Position numbers and translations under genes: made by a program. From assembly GCA_016714445.1 (NCBI GenBank), contig JADJNF010000008.1, positions 372,001 through 436,000 of the forward strand: a stretch of DNA of 64,000 nt, written 5' to 3'. Below the pieces are notes generated by a model. The model ran no database searches, was not told the DNA's origin, and saw only the letters and a program-made list of their open reading frames with translations. Of this stretch, positions 62,491 through 64,000 are shown one piece after another. Source of the DNA: Saprospiraceae bacterium. Its GTDB lineage: Bacteria; Bacteroidota; Bacteroidia; Chitinophagales; Saprospiraceae. The first letter of the stretch is position 1. The number at the start of each line of letters is the position of its first letter.

Positions 62491-63840
62491 TTGAAAAATT
62501 CAAATTTGCCATATAATGCTTTTCTAAGTATTTTATTTATTCATGTTGTTTACTTCATGCTATCCATCATTTTTGGAGGAATTTATACATTGGATTCTTC
62601 GGAATACACTAATACAACATCAAACTTACTGCATCATGGAATCAGCTATGCCGGAAATATTACAACAGATATTCCCAACCCTGATTTATATTCCCTTAGA
62701 CCGCCGGGTTATGGTTTCTTTATTATGATGTGTTCACTTTTTTCAGAAAATCACTATTGTATTCTTGTCGTTCAAAACGTGTTAAGTACCATAGTTTTAT
62801 ATTTTATTTACAAGTTTATATATGACAAAATTGGTTCTAAAGATGGGCTGTTCTGGTTTTGGAGCGGTTTGGTATTTTTCCCTGTATATTTTGTGCTGGT
62901 CAATATGGTAATGGCCGATGCTGTTTTGGGCTTTATTTTAGTAATGGCAACATTTAGTTTACATAAGTATCTGGTGAGTCATCAATGGATATTTATTTTA
63001 TTTTTCAATTTGCTCCTGGGAGTAAGTGTATTGGTGAAACCCGTCATGATGTATTTCTGGATTCCGAATCTGTTATTTTCAGTGTATCTTTACTTCAGAC
63101 ATTTTTCAGTGAAAATATTACTTACGGCATTCATTTTACCTTTGATTGCCGGATTATGGAGCTATAGAAACTACCAAAAAACAGGTTGTTTTCATTTTTC
63201 ATCCATAAAAATGCAGAATCTGCTTGAACTGAATGCAGGCGCTGTGATCAGTTATAAATATGATCATGAAACCATGAAAACTCATAGAAAATTTATAAGG
63301 TCAGAATCCGACAAGATGAATACCTACAAAGAGAAATCAGAATTTCTTCTTAGGACAGCGGAAGACACTATTTTAAACAATAAAGCCATATATTCCTATC
63401 TTCATTTGAAGGGGATGGCCAATTTTATGTTAGCTCCCGGACGGGTAGATATCGAAACGTTTTTTAAACGCAGTCCGGAAAAAGAAATCAGCCTTTTGTA
63501 TGAAATAGAGAAGAAAGGCATCACATCAGGTGTATATTCTTATTTTTCCAATGTTGATTTTTTGATGTTTCTGACGGTCCTTTTGATTTTTATTTGGAAT
63601 ATTATAAGTCTGCCCTTGTTATTCATTTCCTTTTTTAATCACAAACTTCCTCTTCCTTTGAGAATTTTTATCTTTATTTTACTTACATATATAGTTTTTG
63701 TAAGTGGTCCGGGTGGATACGCCAGATTTAAAACGGCTATTTATCCTCTTATTCTTTTACTCTTACCATTTGGCGCAGAAATAATCAATCAAAAAATTAT
63801 GGCATATAAAAAAAGCCGGATTAAATTTCCGGCTTCTTAA
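62491..63840 (+). CDS. Polytopic membrane protein, GT-C/GT39-like
   Basis: The 449-residue protein has about nine hydrophobic helices. The first large loop has LDSSEYTNTTSNLLHHG (acidic residues) and YSLRPPGYGFFI, both typical of GT-C glycosyltransferases of the GT39/ArnT type. A TTG start at 62491 is assumed; the first hydrophobic helix begins after about 11 residues. It likely transfers a sugar from a lipid carrier; the substrate is unknown. Confidence 0.7.
   Translation: MKNSNLPYNAFLSILFIHVVYFMLSIIFGGIYTLDSSEYTNTTSNLLHHGISYAGNITTDIPNPDLYSLRPPGYGFFIMMCSLFSENHYCILVVQNVLSTIVLYFIYKFIYDKIGSKDGLFWFWSGLVFFPVYFVLVNMVMADAVLGFILVMATFSLHKYLVSHQWIFILFFNLLLGVSVLVKPVMMYFWIPNLLFSVYLYFRHFSVKILLTAFILPLIAGLWSYRNYQKTGCFHFSSIKMQNLLELNAGAVISYKYDHETMKTHRKFIRSESDKMNTYKEKSEFLLRTAEDTILNNKAIYSYLHLKGMANFMLAPGRVDIETFFKRSPEKEISLLYEIEKKGITSGVYSYFSNVDFLMFLTVLLIFIWNIISLPLLFISFFNHKLPLPLRIFIFILLTYIVFVSGPGGYARFKTAIYPLILLLLPFGAEIINQKIMAYKKSRIKFPAS
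63813..63838 (+). terminator. Hairpin at the end of the GT-C-like gene
   Basis: AAGCCGGA pairs with TCCGGCTT with a 7-base loop, overlapping the last codons. It is followed by TCTTAATATG; a weak T-run makes this a modest terminator. Confidence 0.5.
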
Positions 63841-63915
63841 TATGTTTAAAGTATCTAAAATTTGCTTATTTACACAAATGAACGAATTTTAAACATTCAC
63901 CTAAATAACAAATAT

Positions 63916-64000
63916 CTACTTTTCATCATCTTCGTCATCTTCGATGTCCTGAACAAGGTTGTTTACATCTTTGGTTGCTTTTTTGAGTTTGTCCAAATCT
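63916..64000 (-). CDS. Partial gene, C-terminal 28 residues
   Basis: The frame is open to the right edge and ends at 63916. It encodes a coiled-coil-like, very acidic tail (DLDKLKKATKDVNNLVQ then DIEDDEDDEK). The rest lies outside the window, so no family can be given. Confidence 0.5.
   Translation of the reverse strand, partial: DLDKLKKATKDVNNLVQDIEDDEDDEK

Noticed and set aside
1..64000. CRISPR array, rRNA or tRNA genes
   Set aside because: No regularly spaced repeats, rRNA-like segments or clear tRNA cloverleafs were seen on reading; a covariance-model scan would be decisive.

Overview
The window is low-GC DNA from a Bacteroidota chromosome, most likely of the Saprospiraceae or a nearby group. 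Pointers are a T9SS type A sorting domain, the gliding lipoprotein GldB, Bacteroidota-type -7 boxes (TAnnTTTG), a FecR/sigma-factor pair, DUF4837 and DUF3943 proteins, a CrtZ-like hydroxylase and TTG starts. No rRNA, tRNA or CRISPR array was recognised.

1-12.5 kb is a one-strand accessory locus: MoxR-type AAA+ ATPase (cut by the window edge), DUF4132 protein, DUF5682 protein, CoxE-like VWA protein, DUF4272 protein, a 129-residue protein that looks like a ubiquitin/MoaD-type beta-grasp protein ending in Gly-Gly, a second DUF4132 protein, and an E1-like (ThiF/MoeB-type) adenylating enzyme. The ATPase/DUF5682/VWA/DUF4132 core resembles the E. coli yehL-yehM-yehP and yehI/molR genes. The Gly-Gly protein and E1 suggest that a protein-modification or sulfur-carrier step is attached to that NTPase system. 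This is the best candidate for a poorly described system here.

12.9-35.6 kb is ordinary chromosome: folB, a T9SS cargo protein, ferredoxin and ferredoxin-NADP reductase, YifB/ComM, a lipid kinase, DUF3943, TatA, GldB, DUF4837, a three-gene ABC/MFP exporter, an acetyltransferase-like protein, a long-chain acyl-CoA ligase, a TMTC-like TPR membrane protein, a GH3/serine-hydrolase fusion, and a CrtZ-like hydroxylase.

35.8-46.9 kb is a DNA-repair and accessory zone: SNF2 helicase, UvrD helicase with an inserted nuclease-like domain, two toxin-antitoxin pairs, DinB polymerase, ORF6N protein, a DNA-alkylation-repair HEAT protein and a LexA-like repressor. Two diverged remnants of the dinB 3' end lie between the inserted modules, so this boundary has been used repeatedly for insertion. 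46.9-64 kb holds FecR/sigma, a secreted protein, an AraC regulator, an EamA transporter, pheS, an O-antigen-ligase-like protein, nadE, ileS and envelope genes. An ATPase plus PIN-like pair sits directly upstream of ileS between two near-identical 65-bp copies of the ileS promoter region. A 108-bp element with 11-bp terminal inverted repeats lies between nadE and ileS.

Seven single-base indels, all in short homopolymer runs, split four genes (both DUF4132 genes, the alkylation-repair gene, the sigma factor). They look more like consensus errors than decay, except perhaps the cluster of four in the second DUF4132 gene.
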